Assembly: GCF_947492965.1 (NCBI RefSeq)
Contig: NZ_CANLOZ010000005.1
Location: 124,001-188,000 of the forward strand
Reading direction: 5' to 3'
DNA length: 64,000 bases
Source of the DNA: an uncultured Aquimarina sp.
Lineage (GTDB): Bacteria; Bacteroidota; Bacteroidia; Flavobacteriales; Flavobacteriaceae
The notes beneath the pieces are model-generated. The model saw nothing but the letters and a program-made list of their open reading frames with translations, was not told the DNA's origin and ran no database searches. Positions 35,147-45,105 of this stretch are shown here, piece after piece. The first letter of the stretch is position 1; each line of letters begins with the position of its first letter. A program made the translations under genes and the position numbers.

Positions 35147-37441
35147 ATGAAAAGAAAAACCCTTTTTAAAATTTTAGTAAGCTTCTTATGCTGCTTCCCG
35201 CTTATGCAGATGCAAGCGCAAGATGAAGATGTTATGTTCCAAGCCTTTGACTGGAATGTTCAAAATCAACCTGCTGGCCAAACTTGGTATGATGTAGTAA
35301 CCAGTGTAAGTAGTACGATTAGCGATGCTGGTATTGATCTAATATGGATGCCGCCTCCAAGTAACTCAGCAGCGCCACAGGGATACCTTCCAAGGGAACT
35401 TTATAATTTTAATAGTGCCTACGGTACAGAAACACAATTGAGAAATCTAATCAACCAGTATCACTCTCAGGATGTAAGAGTAATTAGTGATATTGTAATC
35501 AACCATAGAGTTGGCAGCAATGACGCCGTTACTTTTACCAATCCTGCTTGGCCAACTTATTTTATTACTGCCGATGATGAAGGTAGAAATTTTGTAAACT
35601 TCCCAGTAGAGTTTAGTATCAATGGTGATTTTGTTCCTGGTAATGCTCTAAAAGCAGATGGATCTGGTGGTGGATTTGCTGCTGCAAGAGATTTAGATCA
35701 TGAAAATCCAGAAGTACGACAAGAAATCATCGCATGGATGAATTTCCTAAGAAATGATCTAGGTTTCGATGGTTGGAGATATGATTTCGTACATGGATAT
35801 AATCCTATATACAACAAAGAATACAACGATGCTACAAATCCTTATTTTGCAGTGGGAGAATTACTAGAAAGTAGCAGAGTACAAACCAACAATTTTGTAA
35901 ACTGGACACAAGGATCTTCATCTGCATTTGATTTTAATACTAAAGTAAGTCTTCAAAATGCACTAAGAGATAACAATTTATCTTACCTAAGAGACTTTTC
36001 TGGTAATCCATCTGGAATGATCGGAATCAACCCAACAAAATCCGTAACTTTTTTAGATAATCATGACACTGGAGAAGCGCAACAATGTTGTGGATCTAAT
36101 TTTGTATTTCCTGGAGGAGAAACCAATTTAAGAAAAGGATACGCTTACATTTTAACACACCCTGGTAATCCAATGGTATTCTGGACACACTTCTTTGATG
36201 CTGGAGCCGGAGTACAAAACGCGATTAGAGATTTAATCGCAATTAGAAAAGATGTAAGAGTATTTGCTGGATCTTCTATTAACATTGCAGAAGCAAGAAA
36301 TGATTTATATGCAGCCTATATCGATGGACGAAATGGTACTATTGCCATGAAATTAGGAAGTGGTAATTGGTCTCCTAATGGAAGTGGATGGACTCTAAGA
36401 ACTTCTGGAAGTGATTACGCTGTTTGGACACAAGGTGGTGGAGATAATACAGGTGGTGGAGATACCGCTGCACCTTTTACGGTAAACTTCAAAAAACCAT
36501 CTAATTGGGGAAATACAATCAATGCTTATTTCTTCGATGCTTCAGCTAATGCAACTATTTCAGGAACTGCTGGTTGGCCAGGACAACAGATGACTAACAT
36601 CTCTGGTACTCCTTGGTATTCTTATACATTAACACCACCCGCTGGAGTATCTGCTGGTAACATAAGAGTAATCTTTAACGATGGAAGCAATCAAACTGGA
36701 GATTTATCCAGAAGTACAGACGGTTGGTATACCAATGGAACATGGTCAGATACTTGTCCATCTGACTGTAGCTCATCTGGAGGAGGATCTAATGATGTTA
36801 CATTAAACTTCCAAAAACCTAGTAGTGGATGGGGTACTAATGCTAATTTATATCTATTCAATAGAGCTACAAACCAAACATTAGCTGGAACCCCTGGATG
36901 GCCAGGAGATGTGATGACCAATTTAAGTGGAACTTCTTGGGCAAGAAAAACATTTACAATACCAAACGGAGTATCCGCAAATGATATCGGAGTTGTATTC
37001 AATAATGGAAATGGCCAACAAACTGTAGACCTTACTCGAGGTACAGATGGATGGTTTACTGTTACCGGAAGTAGTAGCGGACAAAGAACTGGAACTTGGT
37101 CTACTAATTGCCCGAATAACTGTCCTTCTACAAGAGCACTAGAATTAGCTGATGAAGCTGATAAAGGAAATAGTTCGATTATAGAAACAGACGTTACGCT
37201 GTGGCCAAATCCTGTAAGAGAAAGAGGAACCTTAAGTGTTAATACTCCAGAAAACGGTGTCTTAAGTGTATCTATTTCGAATATTTTAGGTCAGACAAAA
37301 ACAATTTATAGCAAAAGTACCTTAAAAGGAAATCAAACTATTGAGATAAACGCTAATGATATGCGTGAATCTGGAATATATTTCTGTACGGTAACTCTTA
37401 ATGGAGCAAAACTGAAAAGAATTAAAATTGTAAAACAATAA
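35147..37441 (+). CDS. Secreted GH13 alpha-amylase with two CBM26-like modules and T9SS sorting domain
   Basis: This 764-residue enzyme has a signal peptide (cleavage near MQAQD) and a GH13 barrel with region I DIVINH, nucleophile Asp213 in GWRYDF, acid Glu238 in VGELLE and Asp307 in FLDNHD. An amylase C-terminal beta domain follows to about 430. Two related modules of about 100 residues start NFKKPSNWG and NFQKPSSGWG and look like starch-binding CBM26. A T9SS sorting domain begins VTLWPNPVRE. The GYLPRELYNFNSAYG region fits the plant-type/bacterial GH13_6-like group. It degrades external starch or glycogen. Confidence 0.94.
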   Translation: MKRKTLFKILVSFLCCFPLMQMQAQDEDVMFQAFDWNVQNQPAGQTWYDVVTSVSSTISDAGIDLIWMPPPSNSAAPQGYLPRELYNFNSAYGTETQLRNLINQYHSQDVRVISDIVINHRVGSNDAVTFTNPAWPTYFITADDEGRNFVNFPVEFSINGDFVPGNALKADGSGGGFAAARDLDHENPEVRQEIIAWMNFLRNDLGFDGWRYDFVHGYNPIYNKEYNDATNPYFAVGELLESSRVQTNNFVNWTQGSSSAFDFNTKVSLQNALRDNNLSYLRDFSGNPSGMIGINPTKSVTFLDNHDTGEAQQCCGSNFVFPGGETNLRKGYAYILTHPGNPMVFWTHFFDAGAGVQNAIRDLIAIRKDVRVFAGSSINIAEARNDLYAAYIDGRNGTIAMKLGSGNWSPNGSGWTLRTSGSDYAVWTQGGGDNTGGGDTAAPFTVNFKKPSNWGNTINAYFFDASANATISGTAGWPGQQMTNISGTPWYSYTLTPPAGVSAGNIRVIFNDGSNQTGDLSRSTDGWYTNGTWSDTCPSDCSSSGGGSNDVTLNFQKPSSGWGTNANLYLFNRATNQTLAGTPGWPGDVMTNLSGTSWARKTFTIPNGVSANDIGVVFNNGNGQQTVDLTRGTDGWFTVTGSSSGQRTGTWSTNCPNNCPSTRALELADEADKGNSSIIETDVTLWPNPVRERGTLSVNTPENGVLSVSISNILGQTKTIYSKSTLKGNQTIEINANDMRESGIYFCTVTLNGAKLKRIKIVKQ

Positions 37442-37493
37442 TTTTTTTGTCCTAATTACTTACCATCATATCACATGTTGATATGTCAGTCAA

Positions 37494-37530
37494 AAAGCGG
37501 TCGTTTGAAGTAAACGACCGCTTTTTTTAT
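37494..37530 (+). terminator. Terminator of the amylase gene
   Basis: A perfect 13-bp stem (37494-37506 with 37512-37524, loop gaagt) is followed by T7. Confidence 0.9.
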
Positions 37531-37711
37531 GATTAGAATTCACCCTTTCCTTTAAGTTAATCATCCTCGGTTCAATCCTTAGAGCATTTAAATATTGATT
37601 ATCGACTTTACAAAATCTTAACTTTTATAGATTCCTCAAAAACGAGTGAATGTTTTTAATATCTTTCCGATCCTGTTAAATTTAAATTCAATAACTATAA
37701 ATAATAATCTT

Positions 37712-38509
37712 GTGAAAAAAATAGTCTTCTTACTTTCATTAATCTTAATCATTTCCTGCAAAAAGAAGGAAAATAATAATTCGGATAAAACAATTGCTGA
37801 TAGTACGGAAAAACCTGTAGAGGTTGCTAAAAAAGAAAAAAAAGACCATCAGCTTAGAAATATAAAGAAGGCAGAAATTACTCCTACTATAGACGGTGAT
37901 ATGAATGATCCTATTTGGAACGAAACCAAATGGTACCCAATGGATCAAAACTGGATAGGAGAATTTCCAGATGTTAACGATTTTTTTGGACGCTATAAAA
38001 TGGCATGGACACCAGAAGCGCTATATATATTAGTAGAAATAAAAGATGATGTATTATATGATCAATACAAAGATCCTTTAAAACTTTGGTGGGATGATGA
38101 TTGTGTAGAAATTTTTATAGATGCTGATAATTCTGGAGGTGAACACCAATATAATAATAACGCATTTGCATATCATGTAGCATTAGATGGTAATGTGGTA
38201 GATTTAGATGCCAGTAAAAAACCTCTGTTATACAACAATCATGTGAAAATGAAGCGCAAGACGGATGGTGATGTTACTGTTTGGGAATTCGAAATGGTTG
38301 TATTTGATGATACCTATGAAGAAGGGAAAGCTAATGATCCTGTTGTATTATCTAAAGATCAAAAACTAGGTTTTGCCATTGCATACAATGATAACGATGC
38401 GAGTAAAGAGAGAGAAAACTTTATGGGTTCTGTTTTTGTGCCTGGAGAAGATAAAAACCAAGGTTGGATCAATGCAGATATCTTTGGCACTATTGTTTTA
38501 GTAGAATAA
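37712..38509 (+). CDS. CBM9-like carbohydrate-binding lipoprotein
   Basis: I choose GTG 37712, which gives a normal lipoprotein signal (MKKIVFLLSLILIISC) and 265 residues; the GTG at 37646 would add a 22-residue tail that spoils the signal. The mature protein has the CBM9-type layout: IDGDMNDPIWNETKWY, MAWTPEALYILVEIKDD, WWDDDCVEIFIDADNSGG and a closing beta strand. Such domains bind sugars, so it may capture oligosaccharides next to the amylase. No catalytic domain is attached. Confidence 0.82.
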   Translation: MKKIVFLLSLILIISCKKKENNNSDKTIADSTEKPVEVAKKEKKDHQLRNIKKAEITPTIDGDMNDPIWNETKWYPMDQNWIGEFPDVNDFFGRYKMAWTPEALYILVEIKDDVLYDQYKDPLKLWWDDDCVEIFIDADNSGGEHQYNNNAFAYHVALDGNVVDLDASKKPLLYNNHVKMKRKTDGDVTVWEFEMVVFDDTYEEGKANDPVVLSKDQKLGFAIAYNDNDASKERENFMGSVFVPGEDKNQGWINADIFGTIVLVE

Positions 38510-38521
38510 CATTTTTTATAA

Positions 38522-38563
38522 ACTACAAATACAAGATGCTATTTGAGATCTTGTATTTGTAGT
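38522..38563. terminator. Long hairpin between convergent genes
   Basis: A perfect 16-bp stem (38522-38537 with 38548-38563) lies between the gene ends at 38509 and 38580. It is probably a shared terminator, although only the plus side is followed by a T-rich tract. Confidence 0.75.
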
Positions 38564-38579
38564 ATTTCTATTCTATTTA

Positions 38580-40346
38580 TTAGCTTTCCGAAAAATTCAC
38601 TGCAGTTTCTATTAATGCTAGATGAGAATATGCTTGAGGAAAATTACCAAGTAATCTTTTTGATTTAAAATCTATATCCTCACTAAACAACCCTAAATGG
38701 TTACTGTATGATAATAATTGATCAAACATTTTACGGGCCTTTTCCTTCTCTCCTATTTTGTTTAAACTATTTATAAACCAAAAACTACAGATTGTAAATG
38801 AAGAAGAAGGCAATCCAAAATCATCTTTATTTTTATATCTATATAATAATCCATCATTACATAATTCTCGTTCGGTAGCTTTTACGGTATTCACAAATCT
38901 TGGATCTTTTGCCTCGATAAATCCATAGGACTCCATTAATAAAGTAGAAGCATCTAGGTCAGCTGACCCATAAGACTGTGTATACGCTTGCACCTCTTCA
39001 TTCCAGGCATTCTCATATATATCATTATAAATTCGATCTCTCAGTTCTCTCCACCTTTCATTATTATTAGTTTTACCTATTAATTCTCCTATTTTTATAG
39101 CTCTATCCACAGCTACCCAACAAAGTAGTTTGGAAAATGTAAAATGTCTTTCTTCTGTTCTAAACTCCCAAATACCTTTATCAGGCTTTTCCCAGTTTAC
39201 GTTTACAATATGTACAATACTTTTACTAATAGTCCATAAACTTTCGCTATCATCTACCGCAGCATCAAATTTTACAAACTGCTGATAAATTACATTCATT
39301 AAGATACCATAGATATCATTTTGTTTTTGGTGAAAAGCTGCATTTCCAATACGAACTGGACTAGAATTTTTATAACCGCTAAGATGATCCAGTGTTTTTT
39401 CCGTAAGATCCTTCTCTCCATTAATTCCATACATAATCTGAATCTTTTCATCCTTATCAGGTATGATATCAATTATAAATCTTAGAAAGCGTTGTGCTAC
39501 TTGTTTATGCCCAAGATCTGAAATTACTTTTATCACCATAGAGGCATCTCTAATCCAACAGAAACGATAATCCCAATTTCGTACCTCTCCTATAGTTTCT
39601 GGTAACGAAGTAGTTGCAGCCGCTAATACAGCTCCTGACTTTTCATAGCTTAATAATTTAAGCACCAAAGCACTTCTTAGGATTTCCTGATTATACAAAT
39701 TATAAGAGGTCGTTTTTTCGCTCCAATCCATCCAATAAACTCTGGTTCTTTGTAGTTTAAGGTAACAAAGCTCTAATGATTGTTTCAAAATCTTTTCGTG
39801 ATAACTTATCAAAAAATAAGCGTTATCAGTCAATGTGATTTCTTCAGAATTCAGAATGGTTTCTAAATCAAGATCAGAGTAGAGATATAAGGTATCATAC
39901 TTATCTTTATCTGTGATACTTTTAATATAAGTTTCAGTTACTTTTGAGTAAGTATCCTCTTTTGCATATTCTAATTTAGGATCATAATTTACCCTAAAAG
40001 TCGGTTTACCCGAAATTAACTTAATGTATCTAATGATATCTGCCTGTGCATGATAAGAACCATCTTCATTTTGATATCGCGGCATAAAATCAATACTTTC
40101 AAAAACATCCGTTCCATTATTATATTCCGTTACCAGAATATTTGTTTTAATTATATATTTCTGAGAAACCTTATAATCATCACTCACTAAAATTTCGAAA
40201 GTTCCTCCTTTATCTTCATCCAGAATTTTTGCAAAAACTGAAGATGAATCAAAATTGGGAAGACAACACCAATCAATAGCTCCTTTCTTTGAAATTAAAG
40301 CTGCGCTCTTACAATTTCCAATAATTCCGTAGTCCAAATTATTCAT
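38580..40346 (-). CDS. GH15 family glycoside hydrolase (glucoamylase/trehalase-like)
   Basis: The 588-residue protein begins MNNLDYGIIGNCKSAALISK and contains the GH15 core: RNWDYRFCWIRDASMVI, KGIWEFRTEERHFTFSKLL with the likely acid Glu, and GLFSEDIDF followed by LGNFPQAYSHLALI with the likely base Glu. There is no signal peptide, so it is cytoplasmic. It is divergent from the trehalose synthesis fusion with a 92-bp shared promoter region, which makes trehalose or a related alpha-glucoside the likely substrate; GH15 includes trehalases and glucoamylases. Confidence 0.88.
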   Translation of the reverse strand: MNNLDYGIIGNCKSAALISKKGAIDWCCLPNFDSSSVFAKILDEDKGGTFEILVSDDYKVSQKYIIKTNILVTEYNNGTDVFESIDFMPRYQNEDGSYHAQADIIRYIKLISGKPTFRVNYDPKLEYAKEDTYSKVTETYIKSITDKDKYDTLYLYSDLDLETILNSEEITLTDNAYFLISYHEKILKQSLELCYLKLQRTRVYWMDWSEKTTSYNLYNQEILRSALVLKLLSYEKSGAVLAAATTSLPETIGEVRNWDYRFCWIRDASMVIKVISDLGHKQVAQRFLRFIIDIIPDKDEKIQIMYGINGEKDLTEKTLDHLSGYKNSSPVRIGNAAFHQKQNDIYGILMNVIYQQFVKFDAAVDDSESLWTISKSIVHIVNVNWEKPDKGIWEFRTEERHFTFSKLLCWVAVDRAIKIGELIGKTNNNERWRELRDRIYNDIYENAWNEEVQAYTQSYGSADLDASTLLMESYGFIEAKDPRFVNTVKATERELCNDGLLYRYKNKDDFGLPSSSFTICSFWFINSLNKIGEKEKARKMFDQLLSYSNHLGLFSEDIDFKSKRLLGNFPQAYSHLALIETAVNFSES

Positions 40347-40350
40347 ATAA

Positions 40351-40381
40351 TTTCAAGTTCTTTTAAATAAACGTACCTTTA
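40351..40381. promoter_or_regulatory. Overlapping divergent promoters of the GH15 and trehalose synthesis genes
   Basis: On the plus strand TTTC (40351-40354)-N19-TACCTTTA (40374-40381) is a good promoter. On the minus strand TACGTTTA (40368-40375) is a -7 box overlapping it by two bases, without a clear -33. The two genes may therefore be expressed in a mutually exclusive way. Confidence 0.55.
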
Positions 40382-40438
40382 TTCGCTGAACCGAAATTTA
40401 ATCAATCAAAATTAGTCAACCAACTTTCACCAAGCTTT

Positions 40439-42643
40439 ATGAGTAAAACTATCATAATCTCAAATCGACTGCCTTTACAATTAGAAATTGATAATAATTC
40501 CATTAATACGATACCAAGTGTTGGAGGATTAGCAACAGGAATGAAATCTGTTCATTCTGGAAGTGATAGTATTTGGATCGGTTGGAGTGGTCTTACTGAA
40601 GAACAATTAGACGATAATAAAAGAATTCTGGTAAAAAATGCGTTGACAAAACATCAATGTGTTGGAGTTCCATTAACTTCTGAAGAAATTGATGGATTTT
40701 ATTATGGTTTTAGTAATAATACTTTATGGCCACTATTTCACTATTTCATGGAATATACCGAATTTGAAAAAGATAGTTGGAATATATATCAATCAGTAAA
40801 CCAAAAATTTGCGGATATTGTCATCGAAAACCTTGATGAAAATGATACTATTTGGGTACACGATTATCAACTACTACTGTTACCCGAAATGATCCGAAAA
40901 AAGAAACCGAATGTAACCATAGGATTCTTTTTGCATATTCCTTTTCCATCATATGAAGTATTTAGAACAATTCCTTGTAGAAAAGAAATACTAAAAGGAT
41001 TATTGGGAGCTGATTTAGTTGGGTTTCATACGTATGATTATGAAAGACATTTTCTAAGTTCCGCGCAAAGAATTTTAGGATTAGAAATTAACTTTAACAA
41101 TGTACAGCTGGATAACAGAATTGTTAAAGTAGATTCTTTCCCTATGGGTATTGATTATCAAAAATTTCATGATGCCGCTACCTTACATAATGAAAAAGAA
41201 AAACAGGATCAAACTGAAATACAACAAAAAATAGATGAGCACCTTGCAGATGGAGATCGTGCAAAACTCATTTTATCCATAGATAGACTTGATTACACAA
41301 AAGGGATTGCTAACAGATTAAGAGCCTTTGAATATTTCTTAGATAAATACCCTCAATTTAGAGGAAAAGCAAGATTAGTAATGCTTGCGGTACCTTCTAG
41401 ATCTAACGTTCCACAATATCAACTACTAAAAAATGAAATTGATCAACTGGTAGGTAGAATTAATGGCAAATTCTCGGAAGTAAGCTGGACTCCTATTTGG
41501 TATTTTTATCGTTCGATGCCTTTTGAGAATTTAATTGATTTATATACTTCTAGTGAAGTGGCTTTGCTAACTCCTATAAGAGATGGAATGAATCTGGTTG
41601 CCAAAGAATACATCGCTTCTAGAGTTGATAAAAAAGGGGTTCTTATCTTAAGTGAAATGACAGGTGCTTCAAAAGAGATGAGCGAAGCACTTATTATCAA
41701 TCCAAATAATTTTGAAGAAATAGCGGATACCCTAAAGTTTGCTTTAGAGATGCCTGAAGAAGAACAGATAAAAAGAAATACTGCGCTCCAAAAGAGATTG
41801 AAAAGATATAATGTAGAGAAATGGGCCAAAGATTTCATGGAATCTCTAGAAAACACTAAAACCACAGCTAAAAAGTACTCATTAAAGAAATTAACTCCCG
41901 AACTAAAGAAAGATTTATTATCAGATTTCGAAACTTCTAAAAATCGAATTTTATTTATTGACTATGATGGAACTTTAGCTCCTTTTGAAAAAATTCCTGA
42001 AAATGCTAAACCCACCCAAAAAATATTTGATATTTTAGATAACCTTCAAAAAGATAAAAGAAATAAAGTCATATTGATAACTGGTAGAGATAAATTTACT
42101 TTTAATAAATGGTTCGGTCATAAAGATTATACCTTAATTACCGAACATGGAGCTTGGCTAAAAGACGTAGATAAAGATTGGGAACTTTTAGAAAGAGTAA
42201 ATAACGATTGGTTCGAGTCTATTGCTCCTGTATTGGAATCGTTTACAGACAGAACACCAGGTTCTCTTATCGAAGAAAAAAATTATTCGTTGGCTTGGCA
42301 TTTTAGAAACGTAGATCCAGATCTTGGTAAACTAAGATCTATGGAATTAAAAACCACAATACAACACCTCATTGCTAATCATAATCTCGAAATTTTAGAA
42401 GGTGATAAGGTATTAGAAATAAAAGTAAGTGGTATCAACAAAGGAAAATCTGCTTGCAAAATGCTTGTAGAAAAAGACTATGATTTTATTTTTGCCATAG
42501 GTGATGATTGGACAGATGAATATATGTTCAAAGAATTGCCATCTTCTTCATATACCATTAAAGTAGGATTAAAAAAAACGATTGCCAAGTTTTACGTAGA
42601 AGATACAAATCAGGTTCATCAATTATTACAAGAGCTTAACTAA
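40439..42643 (+). CDS. Bifunctional trehalose-6-phosphate synthase / trehalose-phosphatase
   Basis: This 734-residue fusion combines an OtsA-type GT20 synthase (residues 1-470: GGLATGM, VHDYQLLLLPEMIRKK, HIPFPSYEVFRTIPCR, SIDRLDYTKGI, RDGMNLVAKEY) with an OtsB-type HAD phosphatase (about 500-734: FIDYDGTLAPF, LITGRDKF, GDDWTDEYMF). It makes trehalose from UDP-glucose and glucose-6-phosphate via trehalose-6-phosphate, for osmotic and stress protection. All synthase and HAD catalytic motifs look intact. The phosphohexomutase earlier in the window could feed the UDP-glucose pool. Confidence 0.95.
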   Translation: MSKTIIISNRLPLQLEIDNNSINTIPSVGGLATGMKSVHSGSDSIWIGWSGLTEEQLDDNKRILVKNALTKHQCVGVPLTSEEIDGFYYGFSNNTLWPLFHYFMEYTEFEKDSWNIYQSVNQKFADIVIENLDENDTIWVHDYQLLLLPEMIRKKKPNVTIGFFLHIPFPSYEVFRTIPCRKEILKGLLGADLVGFHTYDYERHFLSSAQRILGLEINFNNVQLDNRIVKVDSFPMGIDYQKFHDAATLHNEKEKQDQTEIQQKIDEHLADGDRAKLILSIDRLDYTKGIANRLRAFEYFLDKYPQFRGKARLVMLAVPSRSNVPQYQLLKNEIDQLVGRINGKFSEVSWTPIWYFYRSMPFENLIDLYTSSEVALLTPIRDGMNLVAKEYIASRVDKKGVLILSEMTGASKEMSEALIINPNNFEEIADTLKFALEMPEEEQIKRNTALQKRLKRYNVEKWAKDFMESLENTKTTAKKYSLKKLTPELKKDLLSDFETSKNRILFIDYDGTLAPFEKIPENAKPTQKIFDILDNLQKDKRNKVILITGRDKFTFNKWFGHKDYTLITEHGAWLKDVDKDWELLERVNNDWFESIAPVLESFTDRTPGSLIEEKNYSLAWHFRNVDPDLGKLRSMELKTTIQHLIANHNLEILEGDKVLEIKVSGINKGKSACKMLVEKDYDFIFAIGDDWTDEYMFKELPSSSYTIKVGLKKTIAKFYVEDTNQVHQLLQELN

Positions 42644-42660
42644 CTTTTAATATAAATATT

Positions 42661-43818
42661 CTGAAACCAAAGATCTATATACTTCCTGTTATTATTATTG
42701 CGCAGTTTTTCTGTACGTCTTTGTGGTTTGCAGGAAACGCTGTTATAGATGATTTTGCAGCTCAGTTTAATGTAGGTTTTAATATACTAGGATATCTTTT
42801 ATCAACGGTTCAATTTGGTTTTATTATCGGTACGCTCACTTTTGCTCTTTTTACATTGGTAGATCGATTTTCTCCATCAAAAGTATTTATGATTTCAGCA
42901 ATCTTGGGAGCGCTTTGTAATATTGCTCTATTAATACCCAACATTACTGTTCTTAATGTACTCACAGCACGATTTGGAACTGGTTTTTTTCTAGCCGGTA
43001 TTTATCCTGTTGGTATGAAAATAGCCTCCGATTATTACAAAGATGGTTTAGGAAAAGCATTAGGATATTTGGTAGGTGCTTTAGTTATGGGTACTGCACT
43101 TCCTCATTTATTAAAAGAACTATCATGGAATAGCGATTACAAAATCGTAATCCAATCTACTAGTTTGCTAGCCTTACTTGGCGGATTATTAATTTATTTT
43201 TGTATTCCTAATGGTCCTTATAGAAAACCCGTTTCTAAATTACAATTAGGAGTAATCACTGAACTTTTTGGAATTATTAGTTTTAGAAAAGCTGCTTTCG
43301 GATACTTCGGTCATATGTGGGAGCTTTATGCATTTTGGGGCTTTGTTCCAGTACTACTAAAAACCTATGTCGAAAAGCATAGAATAGGAATTCCAATATC
43401 CCTCTGGTCATTTACGATCATTGCTATTGGTTTCTTTTCGTGTGTTTTGGGTGGTTATATTTCCTTGAAAACTGGAAGTAGAAAAGTGGCACGGTATTCA
43501 CTAATTATTTCTGGGCTTTTTTGCTTAATCTCTCCGCTCCTATTTCAATTACCAGTAGAAATATTTTTAGGCCTGTTAGGTTTCTGGGGGATGGTGGTGA
43601 TATCTGATTCTCCTCAGTTTTCTACAATGGTAGCTGGTGCTGCTCCTCCAGAACTTAGAGGAACTGGACTTACGATTGTAAATTGTATTGGTTTTGCAAT
43701 AACGATTCTTAGTATTCAATTACTTTCCTATCTAGTCAACCATATGGATTCTATGTATATATTCCTTTTTTTGGGAATTGGTCCACTAATTGGTCTTTAC
43801 GCTTCTCGAAAACAGTAG
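42661..43818 (+). CDS. MFS transporter with a non-standard start
   Basis: The frame encodes a 12-span major facilitator (LWFAGNAVIDDFAAQF, then repeated hydrophobic segments, RKVARYSLIISG, PPELRGTGLTIVNCIGFA). A TTG at 42721 is the first usual start but would cut the first membrane helix. The frame stays open upstream to 42640 and continues the helix as KIYILPVIIIAQFFCTS. No ATG, GTG or TTG exists there, only CTG 42661 or ATT 42658, 15-18 bp after the trehalose gene stop. I give CTG 42661 (385 aa) as the likeliest start. The substrate is unknown; co-transcription suggests a sugar or osmolyte. Confidence 0.75.
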   Translation: MKPKIYILPVIIIAQFFCTSLWFAGNAVIDDFAAQFNVGFNILGYLLSTVQFGFIIGTLTFALFTLVDRFSPSKVFMISAILGALCNIALLIPNITVLNVLTARFGTGFFLAGIYPVGMKIASDYYKDGLGKALGYLVGALVMGTALPHLLKELSWNSDYKIVIQSTSLLALLGGLLIYFCIPNGPYRKPVSKLQLGVITELFGIISFRKAAFGYFGHMWELYAFWGFVPVLLKTYVEKHRIGIPISLWSFTIIAIGFFSCVLGGYISLKTGSRKVARYSLIISGLFCLISPLLFQLPVEIFLGLLGFWGMVVISDSPQFSTMVAGAAPPELRGTGLTIVNCIGFAITILSIQLLSYLVNHMDSMYIFLFLGIGPLIGLYASRKQ

Positions 43819-43830
43819 ACTAGATTTTAA

Positions 43831-43848
43831 AGTTGATATTTATCAACT
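43831..43848. promoter_or_regulatory. Operator-like palindrome
   Basis: agttgata-TT-tatcaact is a perfect 18-bp palindrome. Its 2-base centre is too short for a hairpin loop, so a protein binding site is more likely. It lies 79 bp before the next gene start. Confidence 0.4.
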
Positions 43849-43926
43849 CTTAATTATCGGAAATAACTCTTAACAAATACTTAAGAAAATACTTGATATT
43901 TACCTGTATTTTAGAAAACAAAACCC

Positions 43927-45105
43927 ATGAGAAACATTCTTTTTTTCGTAATACTATCCCATTTTTTTTTAAGTACAGCTCAAACGGATACAGAAGTATA
44001 TTTATTCGACATTTCAACAGAGAATAATGAACTAAAGCTTACCAATCAAAGAAATATTTCAAACAATCCAGGCTATGACAATCAGCCTTCTTTTTATAAC
44101 GATAATATTGTTTTGTTTTCTTCTACCAGAAATGGACAGACTGATATAGCTGCGTATAATATTAGAGACAATAAAATTGATTGGATTTCTAATACTTTAG
44201 AAGGAAGTGAATATTCACCTACTAAAATCCCGAATCAAAAGGCTATTTCGGCTATTAGATTGGATACCACAGGCAAGCAACTATTGTACTCGTATGATTT
44301 TAAAACTGGGAAACCTAAGGTATTATTAGAAAATCTTGTAGTTGGATATCACTGTTGGTATGATAAAGATATAATTGTTTCCTCTGTATTAGAGGATCAG
44401 AGTCTGTCACTGGTGGTTTCTAACCTGAAAAATAAGACGAATGCAACTCTACAAAAGAAAATAGGAAGATCATTACATAAAATTCCAAACTCTAAGCTTA
44501 TCAGTTATATCAGCAAAGAAAATGAACAATGGGAAATAAAGTCATTAAATCCAATCTCTGGAGAAACGAAAAAAATTATAAATACGATTCCAGAGGCCGA
44601 AGATATGTGTTGGTTACTAAATGGAACTATTTTAATGCCTAAAGGAAATATAATCTATAAGTTTAATCCAAAAACAGATAAAAATTGGAGCTTGTTTTAT
44701 ACTTCTACAGATCCAGGACTTGGGAATATTACAAGAATTGCTACAAATTCCATTAGCACTTTACTGTCCATAGTTTCTGATATATCACCAGAGCGTATCG
44801 TTCAGCAGCAATTAGATGCCTATAACGCTAGAAACATTGACGCCTTCGCCTCAACATACTCAAAAAATGTAAAAGTGTATTACTATCCTAATAAATTAAG
44901 TTATGAAGGGATAGATAATCTAAAAAAAGGGTACGCATCCTTTTTTGAAAATACACCAGATCTGCACTGTGAAGTAAAGAATAGAATTGTATACGGAAAC
45001 AAAGTCATTGACGAAGAATCAGTACTCATAAATGGTAAAAAGATAAAAGCTGTAGCGATCTATGAAGTGGAAAACGGTAAAATAGCTAAGGTTACTTTTT
45101 TTTAG
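43927..45105 (+). CDS. Secreted TolB-like propeller protein with C-terminal NTF2/SnoaL-like domain
   Basis: This 392-residue protein has a signal peptide ending FFLSTAQ. Residues 25-285 contain repeated propeller blades of the TolB/WD40-like type (SFYNDNIVLFSSTRNGQTDIAAYN, split into blades). The last about 110 residues (PERIVQQQLDAYNARNID to YEVENGKIAKVTFF) form an NTF2/SnoaL/steroid-isomerase-like module. An equivalent module ends the next gene. The function is unknown, perhaps binding a small ligand at the cell surface. Confidence 0.75.
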   Translation: MRNILFFVILSHFFLSTAQTDTEVYLFDISTENNELKLTNQRNISNNPGYDNQPSFYNDNIVLFSSTRNGQTDIAAYNIRDNKIDWISNTLEGSEYSPTKIPNQKAISAIRLDTTGKQLLYSYDFKTGKPKVLLENLVVGYHCWYDKDIIVSSVLEDQSLSLVVSNLKNKTNATLQKKIGRSLHKIPNSKLISYISKENEQWEIKSLNPISGETKKIINTIPEAEDMCWLLNGTILMPKGNIIYKFNPKTDKNWSLFYTSTDPGLGNITRIATNSISTLLSIVSDISPERIVQQQLDAYNARNIDAFASTYSKNVKVYYYPNKLSYEGIDNLKKGYASFFENTPDLHCEVKNRIVYGNKVIDEESVLINGKKIKAVAIYEVENGKIAKVTFF

